Origin: Cordia subcordata | Taxonomy: Eukaryota > Streptophyta > Magnoliopsida > Boraginales > Cordiaceae | Direction of reading: 5' to 3' | DNA length: 64,000 nucleotides | Assembly (NCBI GenBank): GCA_028554755.1 | Contig: JAPTOF010000005.1 | Span: 13,118,001-13,182,000 of the forward strand | In this document: positions 32,910 to 43,400 of the stretch, one piece after another | Layout: each line of letters opens with the position of its first letter | How positions within the stretch are numbered: position 1 is the stretch's first letter | Program-made: the position numbers and the translations under genes | The notes under the pieces: model-generated | The model's database searches: none | What the model was told of the DNA's origin: nothing | The model's input: only the letters and a program-made list of their open reading frames with translations

Positions 32910-33437
32910 TGTCATGCTCTCGAGCTTAGACCCTTAGGCCTGCGAGTGAGATTGGTGTTATAAGTATAATAAATAATTATTTGGGCCCTCAAAATAATTG
33001 GCCAAAATAGTCAACTAAAGTTATCAGTTGTACCTATACATCCACTTATAAACAAGTAAAAAAATTAACCCACAAATCGATGTAAGACATTATATTCACT
33101 CCCCGTTGAGGATCTAACGTCCTCATCAGGGACACATAGTCATACGCAAGACCAGGCGAGGTAGGACTCTAAAGTTGGCTTTTACGGGCTCAAGAGGTGA
33201 TTTCCACTACACACTTGGTGTAACACTTTGCCCTACATGACACTTAGCTCCTGCATCACACTGGTGACTAGCTCTAAATATTATTATGTGATAACATAGT
33301 TCCAACTATTTGTCTGCTATCATATTGAACCTAATCAACTAATAGCATGCTTACGCTTGTGATGAAAGTAATAGTGAATTCAAGTTATTATAAAGTTTAT
33401 ACAAATCTTACAAGAGCTGATATGCGAGGGTGTTACA
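32910..33437 (-). mobile_element. Second TRIM, with two unlike LTRs
   Basis: On the minus strand the element reads as follows: an LTR of 151 bp (33437-33287, TGTAACACCC to TTATCACA), then TAATAATATTTAGAGC in the primer-site position. An interior follows that matches that of the 5810-6429 TRIM (gcaaagtg-tac, agccaccttttgagc against aatcacctcttgagc, agagtcct, gaggacgtta, cctcaac), then a 185-bp LTR (33094-32910) like the 5810-6429 LTRs. Flanks are AAAAT and AATAT. The two LTRs share only scattered words (taataactt-a-tt, gttgattag, caaatagtt), so they come from different subfamilies. Confidence 0.6.
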
Positions 33438-34480
33438 AATATCCCATTGCAATCTATTTTGTTCCATTCTATAAGACTCTAAGAGAATCTTAACTAGTAG
33501 ATCTGACTATATGATGAATCATATTTTTCAAGAAGCTAACACTTGTGCTAATTAGTAAGATAACTACAAGAATAGTTAGCTGATTGATCTATCAGTGATC
33601 AATGAAGTCTTGAGTCCACTTATTGTACTTTGATAGAGAATTAAAAGGAGTTACTTCCACTAAGAGTATTTTAGTATAATTGGATATGCCCTCCCTTTAA
33701 AAGAAAAAAAGAAAAAGAAAATCACAGCCAGTATCTGTTTCGTCGAGAGGAACATGTGGAAGACCTAAGGCAATACTATGTGGTGGTTGTGGTCATCTCT
33801 CGATTTTTATTTTTGTTTATTTTGTTAAGGTAAAAACTTAAATATTGATAATTTTACCACTCTTAAAACACATATAAAAAAGAAAAATTATAAGTTAGAT
33901 TATTAATTGGACTTGTTTACTTTAAAATCATAAATATAAATAGGTTGTGGATTAGATATTCATAAAAGACATGTTTATTCCGCCTTTTAAGCATACTTAA
34001 ATGTTTCTTGTATAGGACTTTGTCATTAAAGTTGAAAACATGTCGAACACGACTTTAGTTATGCTGGTTTCTGTTGAAGGTTCTCCCTCGGTACCAAATT
34101 TATATAACTCTTGAGCAATGTTTTCAAACTCAGTGTGGATAAGGCACGCATTAATATCTACCAGTGAAGAATTCTTGTCCAATTACATTAGCGATTGTAT
34201 CAGATTTTCATTGTTAAAGTTGAAAGTACATTAAACACGGTTTTAGTTATGTTGATTTCTGTCGAAGATTCTCCCTTGTTACTAATTTTATATGACTCCT
34301 AAGTAATGTTTTTCAAACTCAGTGTGGGAAAGGCACACATTAATATCCAGCAGCAAAGAATCAATGTCCAAATATATTAGAATAGTAATGTTTTTAAACA
34401 TTTAAGTAACATCCTTATATATGAGTCCGTTAAATAAACTGAACATATATGAGTCAGTTTCCACGGTGGGATCCAACTAA

Positions 34481-34541
<61 letters not shown>

Positions 34542-34693
34542 CAACTTTTTACTGCATTATCTAAACTAAGGACTGATTAAAAGTCACGTATAGTTCCGAC
34601 AAAAAAAAAAAGTCATGTATAGGACCACTACGTATAGCTGTACCACGATCCAAGGCATAAACTAAACTCTAAAAAGAAATTAATGAATTAGTC

Positions 34694-34699
34694 CACGTG
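34694..34699. promoter_or_regulatory. CACGTG G-box upstream of copy 3
   Basis: A palindromic CACGTG lies about 300 bp before the ATG of copy 3 and is conserved in the duplicated unit A. G-boxes are bound by bHLH and bZIP factors. A regulatory role here is inference. Confidence 0.35.
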
Positions 34700-34842
34700 A
34701 TTATAAATTTTAGTTAAAATTTTACGAAGTTTTGATTTTTTTATCCATGCATCTCTCGGAGGGAAGGAACATTGGAGATCGAGCAAGCCCGTTTGGACCA
34801 AGAGACAAAATTAAAAGTCGTCGTAAACAACTAGCCTTGTTG

Positions 34843-34850
34843 TATATAAA
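34843..34850 (+). promoter_or_regulatory. TATA box of copy 3
   Basis: TATATAAA lies about 155 bp upstream of the ATG at 35002 in a moderately AT-rich stretch. The motif is canonical, and the spacing allows a leader of about 120 bases. Confidence 0.5.
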
Positions 34851-35001
34851 GCCTTTCGCTGATAAGTGATAACTGGTGTATAATATTCATATATATATTT
34901 GAAGTTTCTCATCATTTTGATATGAAAAGTTAGCCTATCGTTTTTTCCCCCACTCATTTAATTTCCCATTGGGTGTTGCTGAAAGTCTTGCTTCCTTGCA
35001 G

Positions 35002-37095
35002 ATGGGTGCATTGAAGCTCTGCAGGACCCTTATATTTCTTGCGTTTTTCCCAAAACCCCAGGTCCTGAATTCTGATCAGGACTTAAACTGCAACCCAAAT
35101 GATATGAAAGTTTTGGAGGATTTCTTGAGTGGTATGGCTAAAGGAATAGATGGATGGGACAAGGATGCATCTGTTCCCAACTGCTGCAAGTGGCCCGGCA
35201 TCGCCTGCAATTCTGGAAGGGTGGTCAAGTTAGAGCTTCCGAGAAGAAATCTTATCGGTAAATTGCCTGAATCTCTCGGCAGTCTAGACCAGCTTAGAAC
35301 CCTCAAACTGTCTGACAATTTGCTCGAAGGCTCCCTTCCTGCTTCATTGTTTCAGCTTCCTCACTTGGAGTTCTTGGACATGAGAAACAATTGGCTCAAT
35401 GGCCCCCTCCCGGACAGCATCAATCTCCCCTCTGTCCTTGTTTTTGACGTTTCAGACAATAACTTAAAGGGCTCAATTCCGGTTGGCATCTGCAACAACT
35501 CAACCCGAGTTTCTGTTCTCAATTTCAGCTCAAACTACTTCTACGGGAGTCTTTTTCCAGGGCTAGGAAATTGTACTTCACTGGGGGATCTCAATCTTGC
35601 TGACAATGATCTCACTGGTGGTTTGCCTGAAGATTTATTTCTGCTGAAAGGACTGGCTAAGTTGTTTCTTCAGAGCAACAAATTATCCGGGCGGCTACCT
35701 GAAGGCGTTGGTAACCTTTCTAACCTTGTTTACTTGGACATTTCTCTCAATAATTTCTCGGGACACATACCAGATGTTTTTCAAGATTTTGGACAGTTGC
35801 AATACTTTTCTGCTCATTCGAATATTGATTTCGTTGGCGAAATTCCTCATTCATTGATGAACTCTAATGCTGTCAATCGGCTTTATTTGAGAAACAATTC
35901 GTTGGGTGGTGAAATTCGTATTAATTGTTCAGCAATGACTAATCTTGTTTTGCTTGACCTGGGAAGTAATAAGTTCTCTGGGCCACTTCCTAGCAGTCTT
36001 GCTATGTGCACACGATTGAAAACACTAAATCTCTCCAAGAACAACTTCACTGGCCAAATCCCAGAAAGCTTCAAGAATTTGAAAAGCCTTTCTACGCTTT
36101 CCCTCTCCAATACCAGCATCCGTAACCTTTCAGCTGCCCTCGGAATTTTACAGCATTGCAAGAATTTGACCACTTTGGTGCTTGCTCTAAATTTTCGCGA
36201 CGAAGAATTGCCTTCTGATCCTAGTCTACATTTCAATGGCCTAAAGGCTCTCTTCCTTGCCAAATGTGGACTCACTGGTTTTATTCCTCGGTGGTTAAGC
36301 GGTTGTGGGAAATTACAATTCTTAGATCTGTCGTTGAATCGTTTAACAGGGAAAATTCCATCGTGGTTTGGAGATCTTCAATCTCTGTTTTACTTGGACT
36401 TGTCAAATAACTCTTTATCCGGGGAGATTCCTATTGAATTAACTGCATTACAAAGCTTCATCGTTGGCAATATGTCATTGGTGAGTCCATCCACGGATTT
36501 AACATTTTTTTCGAAAAAAGAAGTCAGCAAAAAAGGGAAGCAATACAATCAACTCAAGAGCTTTCCACCGACAATAGACCTCAGCCACAACAGCCTCAGT
36601 GGACCAATTTGGCCACAGTTTGGGAAACTGCAGAAACTGCACGTTTTGGATTTGAAGCTCAATAAGTTAACAGGAACCATTCCCAGTGAATTCTCAGGTA
36701 TGACAAGCATAGAGATTTTAGACTTATCTCATAACAACTTACACGGATCGATACCTCCCTCGTTGGTGGATCTCACCAAGTTGCGTGAGTTCAGTGTAGC
36801 ATACAACAGACTATCAGGTGAAGTGCTTACTCAGAAACAGTTCGGAACCTTTTGTTCCGCAAGCTATACGGGAAATGCGGATCTGATAGGCATAGCCAGT
36901 CTTCCCTGTCTACTTAATAACACTCGACCTCCTCCTCAAGAATCACCAGGAAACTCAACGCAATTAGAAATTACAGCCTTTCACGTGTTTATTGGGGCTG
37001 GAGTTTTCTTTTTCATTGTCTCTTTCTCTCTCGAAATGTACTTGAACTGGACTTGGAACTTCTTAATTTCTCGTAGATTTCTAAATGTTGTTTAA
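35002..37095 (+). CDS. Intact PSKR-like LRR receptor-like protein without kinase (copy 3)
   Basis: A single exon encodes 697 residues from the ATG at 35002. The frame is open upstream only through TTG codons. Residues 1-24 form a signal peptide. An N-terminal cap carries NCCKWPGIAC (60-69). About twenty LRRs follow, with PSKR hallmarks NNSLGGEI-INCSAMTNL and ILQHCKNLTTL. The island domain lies at about 480-520 (FFSKKE, KQYNQLKSFPPTIDLS). The ectodomain closes with SVAYNRLSGE. A membrane segment (about 660-682, IGAGVFFFIVSFSL) and a 15-residue tail ending LISRRFLNVV end the protein. There is no kinase. One Cys of the usual NADLCG...C pair is Ile here (residue 629). Expected at the plasma membrane, it would need a partner kinase to signal. 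Arabidopsis RLP3/RFO2 is a known kinase-less relative of PSY1R and the best precedent. Confidence 0.9.
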   Translation: MGALKLCRTLIFLAFFPKPQVLNSDQDLNCNPNDMKVLEDFLSGMAKGIDGWDKDASVPNCCKWPGIACNSGRVVKLELPRRNLIGKLPESLGSLDQLRTLKLSDNLLEGSLPASLFQLPHLEFLDMRNNWLNGPLPDSINLPSVLVFDVSDNNLKGSIPVGICNNSTRVSVLNFSSNYFYGSLFPGLGNCTSLGDLNLADNDLTGGLPEDLFLLKGLAKLFLQSNKLSGRLPEGVGNLSNLVYLDISLNNFSGHIPDVFQDFGQLQYFSAHSNIDFVGEIPHSLMNSNAVNRLYLRNNSLGGEIRINCSAMTNLVLLDLGSNKFSGPLPSSLAMCTRLKTLNLSKNNFTGQIPESFKNLKSLSTLSLSNTSIRNLSAALGILQHCKNLTTLVLALNFRDEELPSDPSLHFNGLKALFLAKCGLTGFIPRWLSGCGKLQFLDLSLNRLTGKIPSWFGDLQSLFYLDLSNNSLSGEIPIELTALQSFIVGNMSLVSPSTDLTFFSKKEVSKKGKQYNQLKSFPPTIDLSHNSLSGPIWPQFGKLQKLHVLDLKLNKLTGTIPSEFSGMTSIEILDLSHNNLHGSIPPSLVDLTKLREFSVAYNRLSGEVLTQKQFGTFCSASYTGNADLIGIASLPCLLNNTRPPPQESPGNSTQLEITAFHVFIGAGVFFFIVSFSLEMYLNWTWNFLISRRFLNVV

Positions 37096-37429
37096 CTCCA
37101 TTTGACAAGCATTTGGAAATAGAGAATTTATGTTCTTGTGGTGTGAAGGGTTCATGTACATGTAATGTTTGAGTCATTTGCATTTTGTAATTAACTAACG
37201 AGTCATTTGCATATTGTAATTAATTAACTCACTATAGTAGCCGAAGATTAGCGCAGACCTAAAGGCGCACCCCATTTGGCCGACCAGCCGGATTTAGATC
37301 AATAAAGAAGCTACTCCCTGCTCATAATCTATCCGGCTGATATATTCATTAACAGGTTGGGAGCATGAGTTTAGAATTGATTTCCTCCCACATATATTCA
37401 TTCATAAAATCACCCCCACACGTGAGCGG
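37096..37429. other. 3' flank of copy 3
   Basis: The first about 35 bases after the stop still resemble the flanks of copies 1 and 2 (ctccatttgacaa). A 30-bp tandem duplication (gagtcatttgcat-ttgtaatta) lies at 37170-37225. No gene. Confidence 0.5.
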
Positions 37430-38075
37430 AAATATTAGAACTAAATAAAACTAAGTCCACCTTATAAGATCCTGAGTTATTCCACTTAAAACCCATTAGT
37501 TTTAGACTGGAATCTCAGAATTCTTCACATTGTACTAGAGATGGATCCTTGGTGTAGTTATATTCATCCACGTATGACCCATTCAATTATATTTAATCAC
37601 ATGTTAGTATCCCACGTGCGAGTCATCTTCATAGAATCCAGTCACATGCAAGAGAGGGTGTTAGGATTTCTTTAGACATAAAAAAATCAATAAAACTATG
37701 ACCATCTTATAAGATACTAGGCTACTCCATGTAAAACTAATTAGTTATAAGTTAGAACCAAGTTAGAACCTTGAAAATCATAAACATGCAGCACTTGGTG
37801 AGAGTGTCAGAATTTCTTCTAACATTAAAAAAAAATTAACAAAAGTATGACCACGACAAGATACTAGGCTACTGCACCTAAAATTAATTGGTTATAGGTT
37901 GGAACTTCAAAAATAATAAACATGCAACACTTGGTGACGGGGTTAGAATTTCTTTTGACATAAAAAAAATCAAAAAAACCACGACCACCTTATAAGATAC
38001 TAGGTTGCTCCACCTAAAACCAGTTAATTATAAGTTAGAACTTCAGAAATAATAAACATGCAGCACTTGGCCATT
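37430..38075. repeat. Tandem repeat of about 140 bp, roughly four units
   Basis: Units restart near 37657, 37799 and 37936. Each contains agaatttctt-nacataaaaaa, accttataagatactagg, ctccacctaaaa, ttataagttagaac and aataaacatgcagcacttgg. A partial diverged unit lies at 37430-37520. The array abuts a copia fragment and may be LTR-derived. No coding sign. Confidence 0.7.
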
Positions 38076-38187
38076 AGCCGACCAGACTTACTTACAGAGT
38101 AAATAACATTTCATGCACAGTCCCACCGCACTACACTGTTTAGCTGCAAAGAAGATGCATCACCACCTTAAAGCTAAAATTTGAATA

Positions 38188-38965
38188 TGGTCTGCTTCTT
38201 ACTAAGTCTTCTACTTATGCATTAACAACTTATTCTGATTTAGACTGGGCTGGAGATCACGATGACTACACCTCCACATCCTTTTATATAATTTTACTTC
38301 GTAACAATTTCATGGTGCTGCAAGAAGCAATATACCATAGCAAAGGTAGAAGAGAAGAAGGTCCTCATACAAAGTTGCACACTTGCTTCAACTGCAGGAG
38401 ATTGGGAAATGGGTTGAGTAAAACTTCTCTGAGGCCGGAAAAATAGATCATCAACAGAATCTGAGTTTAGTTATGTTGCGTCGACCATTGTAGAGTTATG
38501 CTGGTTAATAAATCTATTGAAGAAATTTCATTGTTCTCCTGTGACACCACTAAAGCTCCTCTGTGACAATAGTGGAGCAACATATTTCTACGCAAATCCG
38601 GTTTTAATGCTCGAATGGAGCACCTAGCATTAGACTACCACTTTCTCAGAGAAAAAGTGGCAAATAAAACATTGCAAATCAACCATGTCTCGACCAAGGA
38701 CCAACTAGCTAGCTGACATCCTAACCAATTCATTGAGCAAAGCCAGATTGTTGTTACTTCGGTTCAAGGGTGTTGCGAATGGCACTACTATCTTGCGGGG
38801 GCATATTAAGGGATACTCTGATAGTACCAAATCACCAGATTCTTCTAGCCAAAGTTTGTATTCAAAAATATTGTATAGCTAGTTGTTCCATAAACTTTTG
38901 TCATTTTTGTTTGTCTTTAATCTTGTACATATGTATAGTTCATCTATTAACCATTCTTGTTAGTT
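38188..38965 (+). pseudogene. Ty1/copia fragment: RNase H end, polypurine tract and start of the 3' LTR
   Basis: Conceptual pieces in order match copia RNase H: YSDLDWAGD followed by STSFYIILL, then [38 protein letters not shown] and TKDQLAS. They contain stops and frame changes. A polypurine tract (cttgcggggg, 38792-38801) is followed by tattaaggga, where the 3' LTR would start. Nothing of the upstream pol or gag is seen, so the copy is truncated at its 5' end, probably at the tandem repeat. Confidence 0.72.
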
Positions 38966-39291
38966 AAGTGGGTAGAGTTTGGAGAGAGGAAATTAAGCAA
39001 TGGGAGTAGGATATATCGAGTTGAAACAGAAACTCAATTGGCCACGGCCCACGGGATTGATACGTTGACAAGAATTATCTGGTGGAGTCGTAGGCGATGA
39101 TGATTGTGAAATTGCTGTATTTGGAAAATTATCAGTGGAGACTTGCCTTCTGTTTAGAATTTAAAGAAGATATGAGTGGATTTGGTCATGACACTTAGCT
39201 CCAATAGAATAAAAAATGGCAAATTGAGTAGAAAAAACTCTCAGACTAAGATCGTCCCGTGAAATTCGATGAAGTTCATATGGAGACATAC

Positions 39292-39408
39292 AGGGTGTTT
39301 TGCTTTGCTTATTTGGTGATTATAAGTATTTAAATAATAAAAAAAATGTGATAAATATGTTTTTTAAATACTTATAAACACCTAAAATAAACAAAGCCAA
39401 ACACCCTC
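39292..39408. mobile_element. Short foldback MITE, about 117 bp
   Basis: agggtgttttgctttgctta at the left is inverted at the right as gagggtgtttggctttgttt. Both arms continue through ggtg-ttataagtatttaaa to a short loop, so nearly the whole element is a hairpin. No target duplication was resolved. Confidence 0.6.
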
Positions 39409-40416
39409 TTAGTATGTGTATGACTATGCTCATTTTAGATACTTTTAAGTACTTTTTATAAAAAGAAGAGTTAGCAGGATACTGATAAGCACAGTCAAAC
39501 TTGCCGTTGGAACCCCAAGAAGAAGAGGGAAGGGTATTTATCAAGTAAACTGCAATGTTCAGAATTCTGATGACAAACCACTGTTAGCCAATAATGTTAA
39601 TCCGGTTTCCACGATATGGTGAAGTTTCCAAAATGTGATAATTGAAGTTATAGAAAAATGTGTTTTCCAGATCCAATTCAAAGTTACATATCGATCAAGT
39701 CTAAGATTCCTAAACTTAGACAATTTATGTCACACACTTGGATTCCTATCTGTATCCGACACTGTGCGTCGAAGTCAAAGTAACACAGGTCAACATGAGT
39801 TGAGAGAAATTGTTCACGAAATTCTGCCAATCAGATATTTTGCATATGGTGGAAACTAATTGCTTACAAGCCATTTTCCTCCAACCATTTCTCAGTATAT
39901 GAACAAATTAATCAACTTTCCATAACAAAACCTTCTGTCTCCAAACAATTTCTAAACCAGTTGGTTTAAATTCAATTACTCAATCTAAACTACTTCAAAA
40001 TTAGTAGACAGATTACAGTTTGTGTAATAAGGCAGTTAAAAAAAAAAACCAAAAAAAAAAAATGAAACAATCGCTTGGAAAATAAGAAAAATCTAAGCTT
40101 TGAACAAAATCTAGGTCATATTAAATTGGTCCTACATCGATCACGTATGAAAAGTGAAGAGCCTGGAAAATTGAGATTCAGGTATCAAGATCATGCAGGA
40201 AAGGCAGGTGACTTTTGGGGTTATCTGCTTCAGAGTTTCTTACAACCTCTTTATGCTCACGACTTCATATACCATGAGAGTATGTCGATTTCCTGAACCA
40301 GTGTCATTTGTCTATGGTGCAAATCTGGAAATAAACAACCTAAACTTCAGTTCGCAAAAATAAAACATGAGCATACATGTGCCAAAATTTAAAATTCCTT
40401 CTGACCTGAGTTTGAA
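39409..40416. other. Intergenic, no gene seen
   Basis: Nothing protein-like is supported. An A-rich run lies at 40040-40062. The low end near 40416 is the 3' UTR side of the minus-strand EF-hand gene. Confidence 0.5.
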
Positions 40417-43400
40417 TTAACGGAACTCATCATGGTATTCATAGTCATCATCTTCATCTTCATTGAACACAGCACTATAGAATGCGTATGGGTTCTCAGT
40501 CATCTCTGTCAAGGTCAGGCGTCCATCTTTATCCGAATCAGCCTGCAGAAGTGAGCCAAAAAGAGTTTGCTCAAGGTATCAATGACTGATAATTAGACTC
40601 TTTATCAAAAAGCTCGTATTGTCATAATTATTTAAGCTTTATTCAACTAGCAAGGCTCACACGAGATATTAACTGGAAGGCATGATGAACACCCACAAAT
40701 GCCTTGACACTTGCTAAAAACAATAATATAAAGGACATATGAGAACCCACATTAGTATTGAACAACTATGGAAGATCTATATTCTCTATAAATTACACAG
40801 AATGATGATTGAAATAATCACTAATCCAAAAACAGAAAAGAGTGAAATAAGGGAAAAGGAGGACTAGAAATAATCTTATTTCAGAAAAGACTCCCGCTGC
40901 ATGAAACCATAAACCACCTCATCTTCCGATGGTCACTACCTAAGTAGCTTGGACTCTTCAAAAGATGCAAAGGCGTCGGGCCTCACCCGACACCAGTCAG
41001 ACATGGCAAGAAAAGAAACGACCCTCTGACACACATAAATATTATCTTGTTAACGTTTTGGGGAAAAAACTGTTAAGGCCTTGTCACTGTCCAAAGGCAT
41101 CATTAATGAGGATGAGTTCATGAAGAAAATTAGAAAAATAGCTTCATTGCTATAAAAAGTGTTGATGATCAAGCTCAAGATCTGTCTACCTAGTGTGTTG
41201 ATCATTAGCTGAGTAGCAATGGTAGTGCTTCCATATCCAAGGCTAAAGTCAAAACACCTGTTTAACTGAGTTTTGGGATACTAAATTTCGACTATTTTTA
41301 TGCCCAGCACTCAAATCCATACGCAAGCCCAAGTAACATAGGTCACTACTGACCTGTAGCATCAAAGCATTTAATATCTGGAAACAGTCAGCTTGAGGTC
41401 CTATTGGTTCCTGGGTTTGTCTTTCACTGGGAAGTCTATATATATAGTTGGCGAGTGATGTCATTTACTCCATTTGACTCCAAGCTAAGTTTTTGACATT
41501 AGACAAGAAGCGTGATTGTACTCAGGAAATGCAAAACCAGATGATGACAAATCCAAAGCAGAGTGAGCCACAGGGCCATGGGGCCATCCAGCTGATCTTG
41601 CCACAGGAAAGGTTTAACACCTCCCAACAAAATCAATCCTATCACCATGATGGAAACATCCAAACCAGGGATTTCCGTAGAAAAAGAATATGGTCAAGCT
41701 AGTACCTGTCATTAAAACCCGGTAATGTTGCAGGAACATGAAAAAATTACTTAGTTTCCCCCATGATTTTAAAAACAAAAAAAAATGCCAATATATTATT
41801 CTTCGCTCTGTCAATTTCACACAGAATACAAACAGGACACACACATCAGACAAAGAAAAAGAAAACGAACACAAAAAGGATAACATAATTGTCCTTTCAT
41901 GATTTAACAAATTACCAATGTCCCCTTCTTCACTACCCTCAATTTCACACATAATACACACTGAGCACACACACAAAAGGAGAAGGAAAAGAAAAAGGAA
42001 AAACTTGAACCCCCATCCCGCTGCACCATCAGCAGACTCCTCAACCACCCCACAACCCCCACTCCACGTATATGTGAGCTTATGTATATCTACATAAATA
42101 TATAAAATTGTATGCTTGCGTGAGTGTCGGTGTGTGTGTATATATATGTGGTTTGTGTGTGCTGGTGTGTGCATGGATGTGCGTGTGTGAGTAATCTGTG
42201 CGTGTGATGGAGATAAAGAAAAAGACAAGGGGAAATATAATCAAAAGAAAAAGGAACTAGAGAACCTAGAGGTAGAGAAGTTCAAAAAAAGGTTGGTGAG
42301 GTGGAAGAAGCGATAGGGAATCTCAGTCTCATTGGACATATTCTCTTGTTTCCCTATTCTTCCCACTTCATAACTCCAGCTTGCATCATTAGAAGACATT
42401 AGAAGCTGAAAAGGAATAGTTTTATGGATTGGGAAGATGAGAAGAGCCATTTGGTGGCTAGGAAGGTTGTAATGGCTCCAAAAGGAATGGGTGGTTGACC
42501 TGGGATTTATAAATTTCTAATAAAGCCCTGTTCTCTGAGTGGTAATTGAGGTTTGTTTGTAAAACAAGGCTTCTTTAAAACAGTGGGTACCTTGGAGAAG
42601 TAGGCCGTGAAGAGGATGGTCGTGAAGAGGATGGTTGGCACTCAAAAAAAGGGAAACTGAACAGCAATATGGTGGAGAAGTAAATCATTGGGAAGAGATG
42701 TCTGGTCAGGTTCAGTGATTGTTGGAGTTGTTGGAGAACCAGATCTTCGCTAAATATTTGGTATGAAGAAGACGGTCCAAGTAGTAGGTCAGCAACTGTT
42801 CTATAGCAAGATGCTGAAAGAGCTTCTGGTAATGGTGTATAGGCATACATTACACATGAGGAAGCAGGACATATGGAGCTAGAAACATGAGTAGATTGCG
42901 GAGTCCTCTTTGAGGTCTTTCTAGAAAGGGCTCCGTCAAAGAGGAAGGGGCAAGGTCTTTCCTTCTAGAAACAAGGTGCCTTGTATTGTGTGGTCAGCAG
43001 TGTGGGAAGCCATTTTAACTCACAGTACTTGCAATTAAGTTGGTGTTATATGCATATGACGGCCAGTAAGCACCACTATCACCTGCTGGTACTGTTTCAG
43101 GTAGCAGCCAGCTTCTGGTTATTAATAAGCAAATGGGAGGATGGTGGATGGGGGGAATCCCCAAGAAGAAGCATGCTATACAGAGAATTTAGTGTTTGGA
43201 AGAAGAGGAACAGACAAATGGTTGAATGCATAGAGAGTCACTTGGCCTGCTTCGAAACTCCTTTTCCCTCCTCAAATTTTGGAGTCAGAAATCCACTTCA
43301 TCCAGCTTAGAAGCTTGGATAGAACTTTTTGATATGCAGTCTCGTAAAGATATTGGGTGGAAAGTTTCGGTTCTGCCTTTGATTATGAATAGAATAACTT

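Larger units (their letters stand above)
32325..34725. repeat. Upstream duplication unit B, adjacent to copy 3
   Basis: This is the second copy of unit A, lengthened by the TRIM at 32910-33437 and about 300 further bases that unit A lacks. It also contains its own 192-bp tandem duplication (about 34006-34197 and 34198-34390, unit containing ttaaagttgaaa and ttctgt-gaag-ttctccc). A (TA)n run occupies 34482-34539. Its end is about 280 bp from the start codon of copy 3, so it forms the distal promoter. Confidence 0.7.

Noticed and set aside
35883..36275. 130-codon minus-strand frame within copy 3
   Set aside because: Antisense shadow of LRR-coding sequence. LRR repeats commonly leave antisense frames open.
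41614..42228. 204-codon minus-strand frame inside the last intron of the EF-hand gene
   Set aside because: Its composition follows TG/CA-rich repeats and pyrimidine runs (Leu/Phe/Ser, HTHTHT). No domain is seen.
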